DNA of 64,000 bases from Brevibacterium antiquum (GTDB lineage: Bacteria; Actinomycetota; Actinomycetes; Actinomycetales; Brevibacteriaceae): assembly GCF_016107655.1 (NCBI RefSeq), contig NZ_JABASX010000009.1:1-64000 (forward strand), written 5' to 3'. Below the pieces are notes generated by a model, which made no database searches, had not been told where the DNA came from, and saw nothing but the letters and a program-made list of their open reading frames with translations. The position numbers and the translations under genes were made by a program. How positions within the stretch are numbered: the stretch's first letter is position 1; every line of letters begins with the position of its first letter. Positions 63,604 through 64,000 of this stretch are shown here, piece after piece.

Positions 63604-64000
63604 GGACGGGTCGTTCCCGTTCACACTCGAACTCGAGGAACACAGGACTTCTGAGCGAATCGAAGCCGAGCTCAAGGATCTGGGCCTGGAGGCCCACCGC
63701 ATCTCGAAGACCGGCCTCGTCACTGTCATCGAGAACGGTCAGGGCCCTACGGTCCTCGCCCGGGCCGACATCGACGCCCTCCCAGTGAGCGATGGCACCG
63801 GCTTGGACTACTCCTCCACAATCGATGGAGTCATGCACGCCTGCGGACACGATATGCACATCACCGCGCTGCTGGGCGCAGTCCGTCGGCTGAATGAGAA
63901 CCTCGACGCCTGGTCAGGCACCTACCTCGCGCTGTTCCAGCCCTCGGAGGAGGATGCTGCCGGGGCCAAAGCCATGCTCGACGACGGCCTCACCTCGAAG
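63593..64000 (+). CDS. M20 amidohydrolase, partial (continues beyond window)
   Basis: At least 136 residues of an N-acyl amino acid hydrolase-type enzyme: RADIDALPVSDGTGLD, the metal motif HACGHDMH and the catalytic FQPSEED. The start is uncertain: the frame is open into the HAD gene, and the usual N-terminal LHxHPEL segment is missing (the domain begins at LELEEHRTSERIEAEL). A TTG at 63593 is used as a placeholder, giving an 11-nt overlap with the HAD stop. Either the start lies inside the HAD gene or the 5' end is deleted. The 3' end is cut by the window. Confidence 0.7.
   Translation, partial: MKTEDGSFPFTLELEEHRTSERIEAELKDLGLEAHRISKTGLVTVIENGQGPTVLARADIDALPVSDGTGLDYSSTIDGVMHACGHDMHITALLGAVRRLNENLDAWSGTYLALFQPSEEDAAGAKAMLDDGLTSK

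Overview
The window is high-GC DNA with dense, tightly spaced genes and typical actinobacterial families: a LytR-CpsA-Psr protein, a choice-of-anchor-type secreted protein, DUF2332, PucR-type regulators and lysozyme-like secreted proteins. My best guess is Brevibacterium or a close relative in the Micrococcales. That placement is an inference from gene content. No rRNA, intact insertion sequence, prophage or CRISPR array was seen.

Layout. 324-5630: an FAD oxidase and MFS carrier pair, a DUF2332 protein and a PucR-type regulator. 6076-9297: a large secreted protein and a lipoprotein. 9602-11731: a SulP permease divergent from a MerR regulator. 11778-12712: a monooxygenase pseudogene. 12889-18646: a PucR-type regulator divergent from an operon for an MHS transporter, an acetolactate-synthase-like ThDP enzyme and an N-carbamoyl amino acid/allantoate hydrolase. 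18768-21203: two secreted lysozyme-like paralogues around a nucleotidyltransferase. 21356-28479: the selenocysteine genes selC-selA-selB (minus) and selD (plus), separated by an intact hydrolase and a strip of four decaying genes. 28853-44941: two divergent catabolic operons centred on an Lrp-type regulator. They hold an M20 amidohydrolase, an MHS carrier, an ornithine cyclodeaminase, three YtcJ-like amidohydrolases, BrnQ, a sodium/solute symporter, a LysR regulator and a second ThDP enzyme. 45673-51515: an envelope-type module (acyltransferase, serine hydrolase, four-helix membrane protein, alpha/beta hydrolase, TetR, small membrane protein). 51727-57757: a formate dehydrogenase operon whose catalytic subunit is a selenoprotein. 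57865-60173: methyltransferase, thioredoxin and LCP protein. 60710-64000: a cold-shock protein, MarR, a second copy of the membrane protein and TetR pair, a HAD hydrolase and a partial M20 hydrolase.

How it fits together. selA, selB, selC and selD make and insert selenocysteine. The one clear client here is formate dehydrogenase: its gene is split by an in-frame TGA at 57191-57193, followed 11 nt later by a perfect 7-bp hairpin placed like the E. coli fdhF SECIS. A second in-frame TGA, in a VOC-fold gene just upstream of selD, has no visible SECIS and lies among decaying genes, so a nonsense mutation is more likely than a second selenoprotein. Two ThDP paralogues in two catabolic islands, and two copies of the membrane protein plus TetR module, show recent duplication inside the window.
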